Below are positions 7,127 through 14,596 of a stretch of DNA of 19,760 nucleotides, piece after piece. The notes beneath the pieces were generated by a model. The model saw only the letters and a program-made list of their open reading frames with translations. It was not told where the DNA came from and made no database searches. How positions within the stretch are numbered: position 1 is the first letter of the stretch; each line of letters begins with the position of its first letter. The stretch is from Hebobacterum sp964559435 (GTDB lineage: Bacteria > Armatimonadota > Hebobacteria > Hebobacterales > Hebobacteraceae). The DNA lies in the NCBI GenBank assembly GCA_964559435.1, contig CAZLHI010000050.1, positions 1-19,760 of the forward strand, read 5' to 3'. Made by a program: the position numbers and the translations under genes.

Positions 7127-7767
7127 GCCAGGCCGAACTCGATACGCTGCAGGCGCTCGTTCGCACCCACCCCGCGCTTCAGCAATGCGAGGCGGAGATC
7201 GGCGCCGCGCGCGCCGCGCTGATAGCCGCCTACGGGAAGGGCTGCAAGCTCCTGCTCTGCGGCAACGGCGGCAGCGCGGCCGACTGCGACCACATCGCGG
7301 CTGAGCTGCTCAAGGGCTTCGAGCGATCGCGCCCCCTCCCCGCCGAGCTGCGCTCGGCCCTCGCGGCCCAGGGGCCGGGCGGCCTGGAGCTGGCGGAGAA
7401 GCTCCAGCAGGCGCTGCCGGCGATCTCGCTCGCCGGACACCCCAGCTTCACCTCGGCCTGGGCGAATGACGTGGACGCGGACCTCGGCTTCGCGCAACTC
7501 GTCGCCGCGCTCGGCCGTCCTGGTGATGTGCTGCTGGCGATCAGCACGTCGGGCGAGGCGCGCAACGTGACCCTGGCCGCTTGTGCGGCTCGGGCGCTTG
7601 GCATGACTGTCATAGGCCTCTCTGGGGGCGACGGCGGCGCGCTCGCGCCGCTGTGCGACGTCTGCGTCACGGTTTCCGGAGGGGGTGTTGCTGAGATACA
7701 GGAGCTCCACCGGCCCGTCTACCACTACCTGTGCCGCGCCGTCGAGGCGCACTTCTTCCGTGAGTAG
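7123..7767 (+). CDS. SIS-domain phosphoheptose isomerase-like protein (GmhA-like)
   Basis: Cytoplasmic sugar-phosphate isomerase-type protein, 214 residues. It matches the GmhA family that converts sedoheptulose-7-P to D-glycero-D-manno-heptose-7-P. The motifs run in family order: CGNGGSAADCDHIAAEL (residues 46-62, His57 and Glu61), AWANDVDADLGFAQ, the phosphate-binding AISTSGEARNV, GLSGGDGGALA, and EIQELHRPVYHYL with Gln193, His196 and His201. GmhA active-site and metal residues fall at these positions. An insertion of about 25 residues (around 66-98) separates the first two motifs compared with E. coli GmhA. The start is GTG at 7123 within ATGTGA, overlapping the GH94 stop by four bases. 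No heptose kinase or adenylyltransferase is nearby, so the substrate may not be sedoheptulose-7-P. Confidence 0.85.
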   Translation: MSQAELDTLQALVRTHPALQQCEAEIGAARAALIAAYGKGCKLLLCGNGGSAADCDHIAAELLKGFERSRPLPAELRSALAAQGPGGLELAEKLQQALPAISLAGHPSFTSAWANDVDADLGFAQLVAALGRPGDVLLAISTSGEARNVTLAACAARALGMTVIGLSGGDGGALAPLCDVCVTVSGGGVAEIQELHRPVYHYLCRAVEAHFFRE

Positions 7768-7787
7768 CCGCCTCCAGTGACACCGCG

Positions 7788-8795
7788 ATGGTAATCCTCG
7801 ACGACTCGAATCTGTCGGAGTCTACGGACGGCCTCGAAATAGTCCGGCGCATCGGACGCCGTGAGATCACGCACGCCATTCACGACGTAGACGGGACCCA
7901 CAGCCTCATCCGCAACTGGGTGCCGGTCATGAGCCTGTGCCTACACTACGCCGTGACCTCTGGATTGCCGGACGGTTTCGACAGCGAAGAGAATCTGCGG
8001 CGACTCGTCGCGCGGGTCGGCGCCGAGGCGCTGCCGGAGACCGATCGCTTCTGCGTCGAATCGGCCGGCATGTCTGCCCTCACGCAGATGGAGTGGGCCA
8101 TTCGCCGGGGGATTGAGGAGGGAAGCATCACGCTTCGTGGTGGGCACCTGTCGTCGGCGGAGAGCGCAGTCAACTCCGAGATCGCGCGCCGTATGTGGGA
8201 CGGGGATGAGCGCTTCCCGGACCTGGAGCAGTCGTCGCGCCTTCGAGCATACATCGAGAACCGGGCGCCTCGCCTGTTCCGCCTCTACGAGGCGGTCCTG
8301 AACCGGGCTTCGCGCGATCACAACCTGGCCCGCGCCAGGCAAGACCCCGAGGCCTGGCGTGTTCCGGGGTCGCTTGACTTCCTGCAGCGCCTCCATGCCG
8401 GCGGCGCCAGGAACTACTTCGTCACCGGCACGGTGATCTCGACCGACGACCGGCCAACCGGCATGATGGAGGAGATCCTCGCCCTCGGGCTGGAGGTGGG
8501 ATCAGGACGGCTTGTCGAAGCCGTGCATGGGTCGAGCTGGGACAAGAAGATGCCAAAGGACGAGGTGATGCGCGGGCTGCTCGCAGAGCTGGGAGTCGCC
8601 GCGACCAATGTGCTCGTCGTAGGCGACGGACGGAGCGAGGTGGCGGCCGGAGCGGAGATGGGCGCGGCAGTGATGAGCCGACTGCCGGCCGAGGCGAGTC
8701 GGCAGCGCCAACTGCACCGGGAACTCGGTACCAACTACATCGTTCCAGACTACACCTCGCCGGCTCTGCGCCAACTGCTGCACGTGCAGGAGTAG
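7788..8795 (+). CDS. HAD-superfamily hydrolase, probable sugar phosphatase
   Basis: The 335-residue protein contains the four HAD motifs. Motif I is HDVDGTHS with nucleophile Asp33 and general acid/base Asp35. Motif II is FVTGT (Thr at about 213). Motif III is the Lys at about 257 (KMPKDEVM), and motif IV is VVGDGRSEV (about 277-285). A long helical cap of roughly 150 residues lies between motifs I and II. This is compatible with a phosphatase for a bulky phosphosugar. The ATG at 7788 lies 20 bases after the preceding isomerase, and the stop is one base from the next gene, so it is cotranscribed with both. The first ~28 residues before motif I are a short extension. The superfamily call is firm; the substrate is inferred from context only. 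Confidence 0.85.
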   Translation: MVILDDSNLSESTDGLEIVRRIGRREITHAIHDVDGTHSLIRNWVPVMSLCLHYAVTSGLPDGFDSEENLRRLVARVGAEALPETDRFCVESAGMSALTQMEWAIRRGIEEGSITLRGGHLSSAESAVNSEIARRMWDGDERFPDLEQSSRLRAYIENRAPRLFRLYEAVLNRASRDHNLARARQDPEAWRVPGSLDFLQRLHAGGARNYFVTGTVISTDDRPTGMMEEILALGLEVGSGRLVEAVHGSSWDKKMPKDEVMRGLLAELGVAATNVLVVGDGRSEVAAGAEMGAAVMSRLPAEASRQRQLHRELGTNYIVPDYTSPALRQLLHVQE

Positions 8796-8796
8796 G

Positions 8797-9885
8797 ATGA
8801 TGGACTACAAAGGTTCCTTCGATCTGTTCGACGCGTCGGCCCTCAATACGTACCCGCTGCGGGTTCGCAGCAACAAGGTGGACGTGGAGGGGTTCGTTGA
8901 TTGCACGAAGCTCCGCAGTGCAGAGATGACCATAGACGACCCAAGACGCTTGGGGCTGCGCGGCAAGCTCGAGGCGCTCGCCGACGCGGTGGCCGAGGCG
9001 CATGCGAACGGGAGGCCCGTGATCCTCCAGACCGGCGCGCATTCCATCAAGAACGGCCTTTCTCCGATCTGGATAGACCTCGTTGAGCGGGGCATCGTGA
9101 CGCTGCTCGCCACGAATGTGGCGGCCGTCATTCACTCGTTTGAGTTCGCACTGACCGGTGCTTCATCGGAGTCCGTCGATAGGGTGCTCCCGAAGGGCGA
9201 GTTCGGGATGGCCTTCGAGACCGGGGTGTACCTGAACCAGGCCGTGATCGAGGGCCATCGGCGTGCCTGGGGCCTGGGCGAGTCCATCGGCCGTCTCTTC
9301 GTGGAGGCCGAGTTCCGGCGGAGGGTGCTGGATGCTGCCCTCGAAGGCGTTGCGGACCGCAGCCCTTACTACGTGCCCTACGACGGCTTTCCTTACGTCG
9401 AGACCTGCGTATATGCGCGGGCACAGGAGCTGGGTGTCCCCGTAACAGTCCACGCGATGATCGGCACGGACATTACCGACCAGCACGTCAACTTCGACGG
9501 CGAAGCGAAGGGCGGAACCAGTGCCCGCGACTTCCTGATCTACGCGGAGCACCTCAAGCGGTTCTCTGCCGGCGGTGGGGTTATCCTCAATGTAGGCACC
9601 GCGGTCATGGGCCCGGAGGTGCTGCTCAAGGCCGTCTCGATGGTTGCCAACCAGGGCTCTCCACCAAAGGGAATCATCACCGGCGATTTCGACCTGCGGC
9701 CCTTCGTCTTCCAGGATGAGGTGCGAGACGAGGGGCAGTACTACTACTACCTGCGCGATCAGAAGACCATTGCTACCCGTCTACCCCGAGTCTTCGGGGG
9801 CACAGGCTACTACATCGAAGGCGACCAGGCCAAGACAGTGCCGGCGTTCTACCAGTTGCTGATGCGGAAGCTGGGCGTGGGGTGA
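8797..9885 (+). CDS. Conserved protein of unknown function, possible deoxyhypusine-synthase-like NAD-binding fold
   Basis: I cannot name this 362-residue protein with confidence. It has strongly conserved-looking segments: ILQTGAHSIKNGLSP (77-90), LATNVAAVIHSFEFALTGASS (104-124), EFGMAFETG (135-143), VTVHAMIGTDITDQH (216-230) and GGGVILNVGTAVMGPEVLLKAV (259-280). From memory, similar segments occur in an uncharacterised family encoded beside heptose-type isomerases in several bacteria. The TN...H and GGG...G-AV patterns recall the Rossmann-like fold of deoxyhypusine synthase. No spermidine-lysine chemistry is implied. The start is ATG at 8797, or the adjacent ATG at 8800 with slightly better spacing from GGAG. 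It sits between a HAD phosphatase and a SIS isomerase, so a sugar-phosphate role is the natural inference. Confidence 0.7.
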   Translation: MMDYKGSFDLFDASALNTYPLRVRSNKVDVEGFVDCTKLRSAEMTIDDPRRLGLRGKLEALADAVAEAHANGRPVILQTGAHSIKNGLSPIWIDLVERGIVTLLATNVAAVIHSFEFALTGASSESVDRVLPKGEFGMAFETGVYLNQAVIEGHRRAWGLGESIGRLFVEAEFRRRVLDAALEGVADRSPYYVPYDGFPYVETCVYARAQELGVPVTVHAMIGTDITDQHVNFDGEAKGGTSARDFLIYAEHLKRFSAGGGVILNVGTAVMGPEVLLKAVSMVANQGSPPKGIITGDFDLRPFVFQDEVRDEGQYYYYLRDQKTIATRLPRVFGGTGYYIEGDQAKTVPAFYQLLMRKLGVG

Positions 9886-9909
9886 GGCCGCATCGCGGGG
9901 GACACTAGT

Positions 9910-10987
9910 ATGGACAGCAACCTCGGAGCACAGTCACGACGGCCGCCGAAACGGCGGCCCCTGATGCTGCGGGAGATCCGCGAGGAGCCCGAGCGCGTCG
10001 CCACCCTCATCGCCAGAGAGTCGGCCGGGCTGCAGAGAGCCCTGCAGAGGTTCAGGGAGAGCCCACCACCGCTCATTTTCGTCGCCGGCCGAGGTACCTC
10101 CGACAATGCTGCGACGTATGGCCGCTACCTGTTCGAGCACTTCGCTGGAATCCCGGTCTCGGGCGCGGCCCTCTCGCTGTTCACGCTCTATCCGGCTCCC
10201 ATGCACCTGAAGGACGCGCTCGCCATCGGCATCTCGCAGTCAGGGGAGAGCCCCGATGTCGCAAGGGCCCTCCAGGCGGCTCGCCGCGCAGGCGCGTTCA
10301 CTCTGGCCGTGACCAACAGCGCGCTCATCCCTGGCGAAGGCCGCCGATCACACGGTGCTCCTGCATGCTCGTAAGGAACGCTCGGTGGCGGCCACCAAGA
10401 CCTATGTCGCACAGCTCGTCGCGATGGCGATGATCTCTCGTGCCCTGGACGGGGAGCCGCGGCAGAGCGAGATCGAGCGACTGCCGGGCTTCATCCGAGC
10501 CGCCATCGAATGCGAGACGAAGATAGAGCGGCTGGCCCGCTACTACAGGTACGCGCCCCGCTCTCTCTGCTTGGCTCGCGGCTTCAACTACGCGACGGCG
10601 AGGGAGATTGCACTCAAGCTCATGGAGACCTGCTATGTCGGATCGACCGGCATGTCGGCGGCGGACTTCCTACATGGGCCGATCGCGTTTGTCGAGGAGG
10701 ATACGCCCGTGCTATCGTTCGTCGCCAAAGGGCCGACATACCAGTTCATGCTGGACCTGACACGGCGGCTGGAGCAGCAGGGAGTGGACGTTCTCACCTT
10801 CACGAACGACAGGGAAGTGCTGGAGCATTCCGCCTTGGGCGTTCACTGCCCCGTCAGAGCGCAGGAGGCGTTGACTCCCGTCCCCTTCGCCACCTTGGGG
10901 CAGCTCTTCGCCTGTCACCTGGCGCTGATAAGAGGGGTGAACCCCGACGCCCCGAGGCGTCTCAAGAAAGTGACCCGGACGCTGTGA
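9910..10987 (+). pseudogene. GlmS-type SIS isomerase/deaminase, split by a frameshift
   Basis: Two reading frames together encode one two-SIS-domain protein like the isomerase half of GlmS (AgaS/FrlB-like, without the glutaminase domain). The first frame (9910-10374) gives FVAGRGTSDNAATYGRYLFE and GISQSGESPDVARAL, then runs out of homology after AVTNSA. The second frame (to 10987) resumes with SSLAKAADHTVLLHARKERS and contains SVAATKTYVAQLV, LKLMETCYVGSTGMSAADF and LHGPIAFVEE, covering the GlmS active-site Glu and His regions. The switch lies near 10325-10335 and needs one extra or two missing bases. No stop codon interrupts the second frame back to that point. It could be a sequencing error, a recent inactivation or, less likely, recoding. 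The start at 9910 follows a GGGGGA ribosome binding site. Confidence 0.85.
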
Positions 10988-11034
10988 GTGAGGCAGGGCA
11001 GCCGCTCGAGCGAGTCCGGTGGAAAGGAAGTGAG

Positions 11035-11655
11035 ATGCGAGTTCTGGTCGTATCAGCCGCGCTCATAACCATGTTGGGCGCAGGTATCGGATGTGGAGGG
11101 ATCATGGCGGACACGCCGAGCAAAGCGGAGGACACGTCTTCTGCGAAGCAGTCGGCGCTTCGGGCCCCGACCGCGGAGGAGATCGAGGCCGCCAAGAAGG
11201 CCGGGAAGGTAGGCGTTCTTCTCGACACCGAGAAGGGAGAGATAACGCTAGAGCTCGACGGGACGGCGGCGCCGATCGCCGTCGCCAACTTCCTGAACCT
11301 TGTGCGGGCCGACTTCTATAATTGGATGCCTTTTCACCGGGTCGAACCGGGCTTCGTGATACAGGCCGGCGACCCACGGCTTGTGGAGAGATCACCCGTG
11401 GGCTACACAATAGAGGACGAGAAGTCTCCCATCAAGCACCTCCGGGGGACGATAGCCATGGCGCGGGTCTACCGCGGCGGGCAGATGGTCGCCAACTCGG
11501 GCAGCACCCAGTTCTACATCTGCCTGGGCGATGCGCCCCACCTCGACCGGATGGGCTTCACTGCTTTCGGCAAGGTCATCCCCGGAATCGAGGTCATCGA
11601 CCAAGTGCGGGTCGGTGACAAGATCCGCGCAGCCAAAATCCTCGAGCGAGGCTGA
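11035..11655 (+). CDS. Exported cyclophilin-type peptidyl-prolyl cis-trans isomerase
   Basis: Speeds proline isomerisation during folding of exported proteins. The 206-residue protein begins with a hydrophobic signal region (MRVLVVSAALITMLGAGIGC) whose Cys20 could be a lipid anchor, although GIGC is a loose lipobox. After a linker of about 40 polar residues comes the cyclophilin domain (about 58-204). It includes ITLELDGTAAPIAVANFLNLV, FHRVEPGFVIQAGDP, GTIAMAR, NSGSTQFYICLGDAPHLDRM and FTAFGKVIPGIEVIDQV. The catalytic Arg of FHRV and the Gln of STQF are present. The ATG at 11035 follows GGAAAGGAAG. The gene starts 47 bases after the frameshifted SIS gene. Its role does not obviously relate to the sugar cluster. 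Confidence 0.92.
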   Translation: MRVLVVSAALITMLGAGIGCGGIMADTPSKAEDTSSAKQSALRAPTAEEIEAAKKAGKVGVLLDTEKGEITLELDGTAAPIAVANFLNLVRADFYNWMPFHRVEPGFVIQAGDPRLVERSPVGYTIEDEKSPIKHLRGTIAMARVYRGGQMVANSGSTQFYICLGDAPHLDRMGFTAFGKVIPGIEVIDQVRVGDKIRAAKILERG

Positions 11656-11765
11656 CGGCCGGCTTTCGACCCTCACAGCACGTGGGGGCCGGAGAAGCAA
11701 TCCAAGCTTCCGAGGGCCTTCACCCTTTGTTCACCGCCTGCGGGTACCCGTGCGATGGGAAATCA

Positions 11766-12317
11766 GTGGAAACCCGCGCGGTGAACGCTCAGCGCACAAT
11801 CTATCTCTTCGCGGCCGTGCTTGTATCGTGTCTCACTGCGACGTGGGCCGGCCAGGCGGCGAAGTGCGAACCGGAGCAGGCCGCTCTCAGCTCCGACGAG
11901 GCGCTTCTTGTGCGGCTCATCAACCAGGAGCGGCTGGAGCGAGAACTGCCAGCACTGGAGTTAGACCCGAGGCTCGTCGGGGCAGCTCGGAAGCACAGCC
12001 GTGATATGGCGACACGAAGCTACTTCAGCCACTTGGCCCCGGCGCCCGGCCCGCGAACTCCGGCGGACCGTTATGCAGCCGAGATCGGCCGCCGACCAGA
12101 GGTCGTTGTTGGTGAGAACATCGGCCGTGCCGATCAGCCGCTGATGGGGCTCATTCACGCTCGCATGATGGAAAGCTGCGACCACAGGGCCAACATCATC
12201 GATTCCGAGTACAACCGCGTGGGTGTTGGCATGTGCGCCCTTGCCGACGGGCGGGTGTGGGTGACGGAGATGTTCCGGGGGCCCTCTCCTTCAGACGCGC
12301 CGACGAGCGGAAGCTAG
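11766..12317 (+). CDS. Exported CAP-domain (SCP/PR-1-like) protein
   Basis: The protein carries a signal peptide (about residues 6-30, hydrophobic run IYLFAAVLVSCLTATWA) followed by a CAP domain. Visible features are LVRLINQERLERELPALELDPRLVGAARKHSRDMATRSYFSHLAP, VGENI, and the HRANIIDSEYNRVGVGMC block with the domain-typical metal or substrate cavity His residues. Bacterial CAP proteins are secreted; most have no known activity, and some bind lipids or cleave peptides. The start is uncertain: GTG at 11766 or 11781 would place the signal peptide at the N-terminus, whereas GTG at 11682 adds 28 residues that look non-coding. The C-terminal codons lie inside a strong hairpin that probably ends the transcript. 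Confidence 0.88.
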   Translation: METRAVNAQRTIYLFAAVLVSCLTATWAGQAAKCEPEQAALSSDEALLVRLINQERLERELPALELDPRLVGAARKHSRDMATRSYFSHLAPAPGPRTPADRYAAEIGRRPEVVVGENIGRADQPLMGLIHARMMESCDHRANIIDSEYNRVGVGMCALADGRVWVTEMFRGPSPSDAPTSGS

Positions 12318-12330
12318 CCCGCTCGTCGGC
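12299..12330. terminator. 12-bp perfect inverted repeat, probable bidirectional terminator
   Basis: GCCGACGAGCGG (12299-12310) and its exact complement (12319-12330) flank an eight-base loop containing the stop codon of the CAP gene. No T-tract follows on the + strand (CCCCCCTCTG), so it is not a textbook intrinsic terminator. It lies between convergent genes and may block transcription from both sides. Confidence 0.6.
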
Positions 12331-12358
12331 CCCCCTCTGCCTGACTCGTGCTGCACAC

Positions 12359-12781
12359 CTAGGGCGTGCAGACGGCGTCGCGCGGGGCACTGCGCCAGCC
12401 CCCCACCGCAACCGTGTTAGAGTCGTTGTGGATTCGCCAGCAGGCCTGGGCACACTGGTTGGCCCTCATCCGCTCGGCCCTGTTCTTCATCCACAGTTCT
12501 TTCATGTCCGACGTGCTCGCCTCCTCGCCGGTGCCGCCCGAGCGAGACGAGCAGGTATGCCAGCACTGTTTGTCGCCTTCGTGGGCCTTCATAGCGGCGA
12601 ACTTCTTGTTGTAGTGATTCATCAGCATGGTGCAGGTCATGGTGCAGCGGTCGAACTCCTTCGCGTATTCAGCGGAGTGTCCCGCTGCCATCGAGCCTTC
12701 CTGATGGGTCGCCCGCAGCGCTCCGGCCGCCACCAAGATGAGCGCCACGGCGATGAGAGCAATGACAAGCCGCTTCGACAT
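12359..12781 (-). CDS. Exported Cys-rich protein with three CX3C motifs, function unknown
   Basis: I do not recognise the family. The 140-residue protein starts with a signal anchor or signal peptide (residues 5-24, LVIALIAVALILVAAGALRA). A mainly helical, Met/His-rich region follows, with three CX3C motifs: Cys46/Cys50 (CTMTC), Cys73/Cys77 (CWHTC) and Cys110/Cys114 (CAQAC). A single Cys138 is near the end. Repeated CX3C on helices can form disulfide-linked helical hairpins or bind copper or iron; neither can be decided here. The ATG at 12781 has a strong GGGAGGG ribosome binding site on the - strand. An in-frame ATG 36 bases upstream lacks one. The stop sits just beyond the CAP gene terminator. 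Confidence 0.7.
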   Translation of the reverse strand: MSKRLVIALIAVALILVAAGALRATHQEGSMAAGHSAEYAKEFDRCTMTCTMLMNHYNKKFAAMKAHEGDKQCWHTCSSRSGGTGEEASTSDMKELWMKNRAERMRANQCAQACWRIHNDSNTVAVGGWRSAPRDAVCTP

Positions 12782-12952
12782 TTTGAATCCCTCCCTTCCG
12801 GCCGAAAGTTTCGCCATGGGAAGGTAGCACAGTCGCTCCCCCGAGTCTTCAGCAATAACGCGCAGAATTGGTGAGAATACGCGGGGATGTCACCTTAATT
12901 GACCAAGCGTCACAGCACGCCAGAGCGGCCGTGAGTGGCGGCAGAAACGAAC

Positions 12953-12977
12953 ACGGGCGGGGATCATCCCCGCCCGT
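12953..12977 (-). terminator. 25-base perfect palindromic hairpin
   Basis: ACGGGCGGGGAT (12953-12964) is followed by one base and then its exact complement ATCCCCGCCCGT (12966-12977). It lies 66 bases past the stop of the 13381-13043 gene, in its transcription direction. On the - strand the next bases are GTTCGTTTCTG, moderately T-rich, which fits an intrinsic terminator. A protein-binding palindrome upstream of the 12781 gene is an alternative. Confidence 0.6.
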
Positions 12978-13042
12978 ACGCTGTTCACGGCAAGGGTGTC
13001 ACCCATTGGGGGTGGCTTCCGATCTGTGCAGGCCCGGGGCGG

Positions 13043-13381
13043 CTATTTCAGGTACATGTTGTACGGGCAGTCCTTGCAGTCCCTGTTCGGACAGGGAACG
13101 GCCTTTCCGCAGCCCGTTCTCACTGCTGGCTGCTGAGGCCCTGCGGCCGGAGGCTGGTCGACCTGGGCGGGATGGATTGCCGGGGGAGGGGCAAGCTTTT
13201 GTTCGGCGGTCGTGGGATTCGATGGTGCCACGGGCGCGGCTCGGGGCTGCTCCTCAACAGCAGCCGGAACGACGTCGCCCGGCCCGGCCCCCCGTGCCGA
13301 ATCATTGTGAGAGGCGGCAAGCACAACAAAGGCCAGGACCGACCCCAGCGCTATCGCCAGGGCGGCGTATCGGCTCTTCAT
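13043..13381 (-). CDS. Exported Pro/Ala-rich protein with C-terminal Cys cluster, function unknown
   Basis: Unrecognised family, 112 residues. Residues 1-26 look like a signal peptide or membrane anchor (KSR followed by YAALAIALGSVLAFVVLAA). Residues 35-90 are a low-complexity Pro/Ala/Gln linker. The last ~23 residues hold four cysteines in the pattern C-x5-C-x4-C-x2-C (TGCGKAVPCPNRDCKDC), which could bind a metal or form disulfides outside the membrane. The ATG at 13381 follows GGAGG with about nine bases of spacing. The GTG at 13390 is too close to that site. Like the 12359-12781 gene it is small, exported and Cys-bearing, so the two may act in one process, but that is inference. Confidence 0.65.
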   Translation of the reverse strand: MKSRYAALAIALGSVLAFVVLAASHNDSARGAGPGDVVPAAVEEQPRAAPVAPSNPTTAEQKLAPPPAIHPAQVDQPPAAGPQQPAVRTGCGKAVPCPNRDCKDCPYNMYLK

Positions 13382-13475
13382 CGAGCGCACCTCCTCGTAA
13401 CGCTCAGTGTACCCACTGGTCCAGACGAGGAGGCGCAGAGGATATTCCAGCGCGTTGTACTGCCTGCTGAGCGCG

Positions 13476-14576
13476 CTAGCGAACGAGGATGTCGGGGCGC
13501 GGGAAACTCTGATCGCCGGCGGCCGCCTCGATCGTTGGGAAGCCGGGCGAAGCGGAGACTATCTCCGGGCCGTCGGGCATAGCGATGATGGTGTCCTCTG
13601 ACTTCGTGCCGGTGATCGACGGGTTCCACGCGAAGGCCTGGTTGGGCTCGACCGCGTCGTCGATGTCAGCCGTCGCGCGATAATCTCGCGGGGCGTAGCC
13701 CGTCGGCCCCCCCTGATGGTGAAGCTGCCACTCATCCGGGAATCCCTCCGCAGCGTATGCCTCGAGTCCGGCCTTGAAGATATCGCCGATCCTCGCGCCG
13801 ACTCGTGTGGCCGCGATGAAGGCGGCATCCACGCGTGCGACCGCGTCGTGCTTCTTCCGCAGTTCGTCGCTGAGAGAGTCGAAGCTCACCAGTCTGCTCG
13901 CGGAGACGATGAGACCGTGTCGCCGGCCGCAGACCACCAGCATCACGACGCGCTTGACCTCATTGTCTGTAGGGATTGGGTGACGGTACTTGAGGATGCG
14001 CTCGTCGGCCGCCACGAGCACGACGATGGGGGCAATGCCGCGCCGCATATGCTGAGCCGCCACCTCGGCGGCCGCGTCGTGTTCGCTCATCCCGGGCTCG
14101 ACCCTGGTAGAGGCCTCGCCCATTGCCTGCCCAACATCGGCGCCCAGGGCGCGGTAGCGCTCCACCTCTTCCGAAGTGAGAGACCGGCGAAGTCGCGCGA
14201 TGTCGTCGGGGCAGGCTGTGACCCCTGGGAGTGCAACATCTGAGATGATCTTCTCTCCAGGGGCAATTCGCGCCACAGCAGGGGCGAGCGCGTCCTCCAC
14301 CCAGAGGCTGATCTCTTCGCCGAAGCCCTGTCCCGCCAGCTCTTCCTCCAGCAAACGTGCGCGCTCTATGTTGTTCGTGACAAGCGTCCTTCGATTGCGA
14401 CGGATCAGCAGCGCTCCGACGCCAGTCTCCTGCGCAAGGTTGACGTGAGCATCCCCGCCGCACGTGAACCAGGCGAAGTTGGCAAACGTCGCGATCAGCA
14501 TGGCATCATAGCCGCCTTGCTCCAGGAGATCGTTCACCCGTCGCTGCTTCTCGGCCGTTTCAGCGTTCGATGACAT
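13476..14576 (-). CDS. M24 (creatinase/aminopeptidase P) family protein lacking the metal site
   Basis: The 366-residue protein has the two-domain layout of the M24 family: an N-terminal creatinase-like domain (about 1-130) and a pita-bread C-terminal domain. True metallopeptidases bind two metals through Asp, Asp, His, Glu, Glu. Here the strand that should carry the first two Asp reads MLVVCGRRHGLIVSASRLVSF, without either. The His motif is HHQGGPTG. The first Glu position reads AWNPSITG instead of EP. Only the last Glu (TKSEDT) remains. The protein is therefore unlikely to be a metal-dependent aminopeptidase; a creatinase-like metal-free hydrolase is possible. The ATG at 14576 follows GGAGG and begins 20 bases after tilS, so it is cotranscribed. 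Confidence 0.85.
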   Translation of the reverse strand: MSSNAETAEKQRRVNDLLEQGGYDAMLIATFANFAWFTCGGDAHVNLAQETGVGALLIRRNRRTLVTNNIERARLLEEELAGQGFGEEISLWVEDALAPAVARIAPGEKIISDVALPGVTACPDDIARLRRSLTSEEVERYRALGADVGQAMGEASTRVEPGMSEHDAAAEVAAQHMRRGIAPIVVLVAADERILKYRHPIPTDNEVKRVVMLVVCGRRHGLIVSASRLVSFDSLSDELRKKHDAVARVDAAFIAATRVGARIGDIFKAGLEAYAAEGFPDEWQLHHQGGPTGYAPRDYRATADIDDAVEPNQAFAWNPSITGTKSEDTIIAMPDGPEIVSASPGFPTIEAAAGDQSFPRPDILVR

Positions 14577-14596
14577 TATCGACCTCCTGTCGGTCG

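Noticed and set aside
7123..9885. Standard ADP-heptose (LPS core) biosynthesis operon
   Set aside because: Only the isomerase-like and phosphatase-like proteins are present. No heptose kinase, adenylyltransferase or epimerase is in the window, so the label would go beyond the evidence.
10325..10335. Programmed +1 frameshift in the SIS gene
   Set aside because: No slippery codon run, internal Shine-Dalgarno element or in-frame stop at the shift point is visible. Error or mutation is simpler.
12233..12874. A 213-codon + strand frame opposite the Cys-rich gene
   Set aside because: The - strand product has a ribosome binding site, signal peptide and regular CX3C spacing. The + strand frame has none of these and overlaps the CAP gene.
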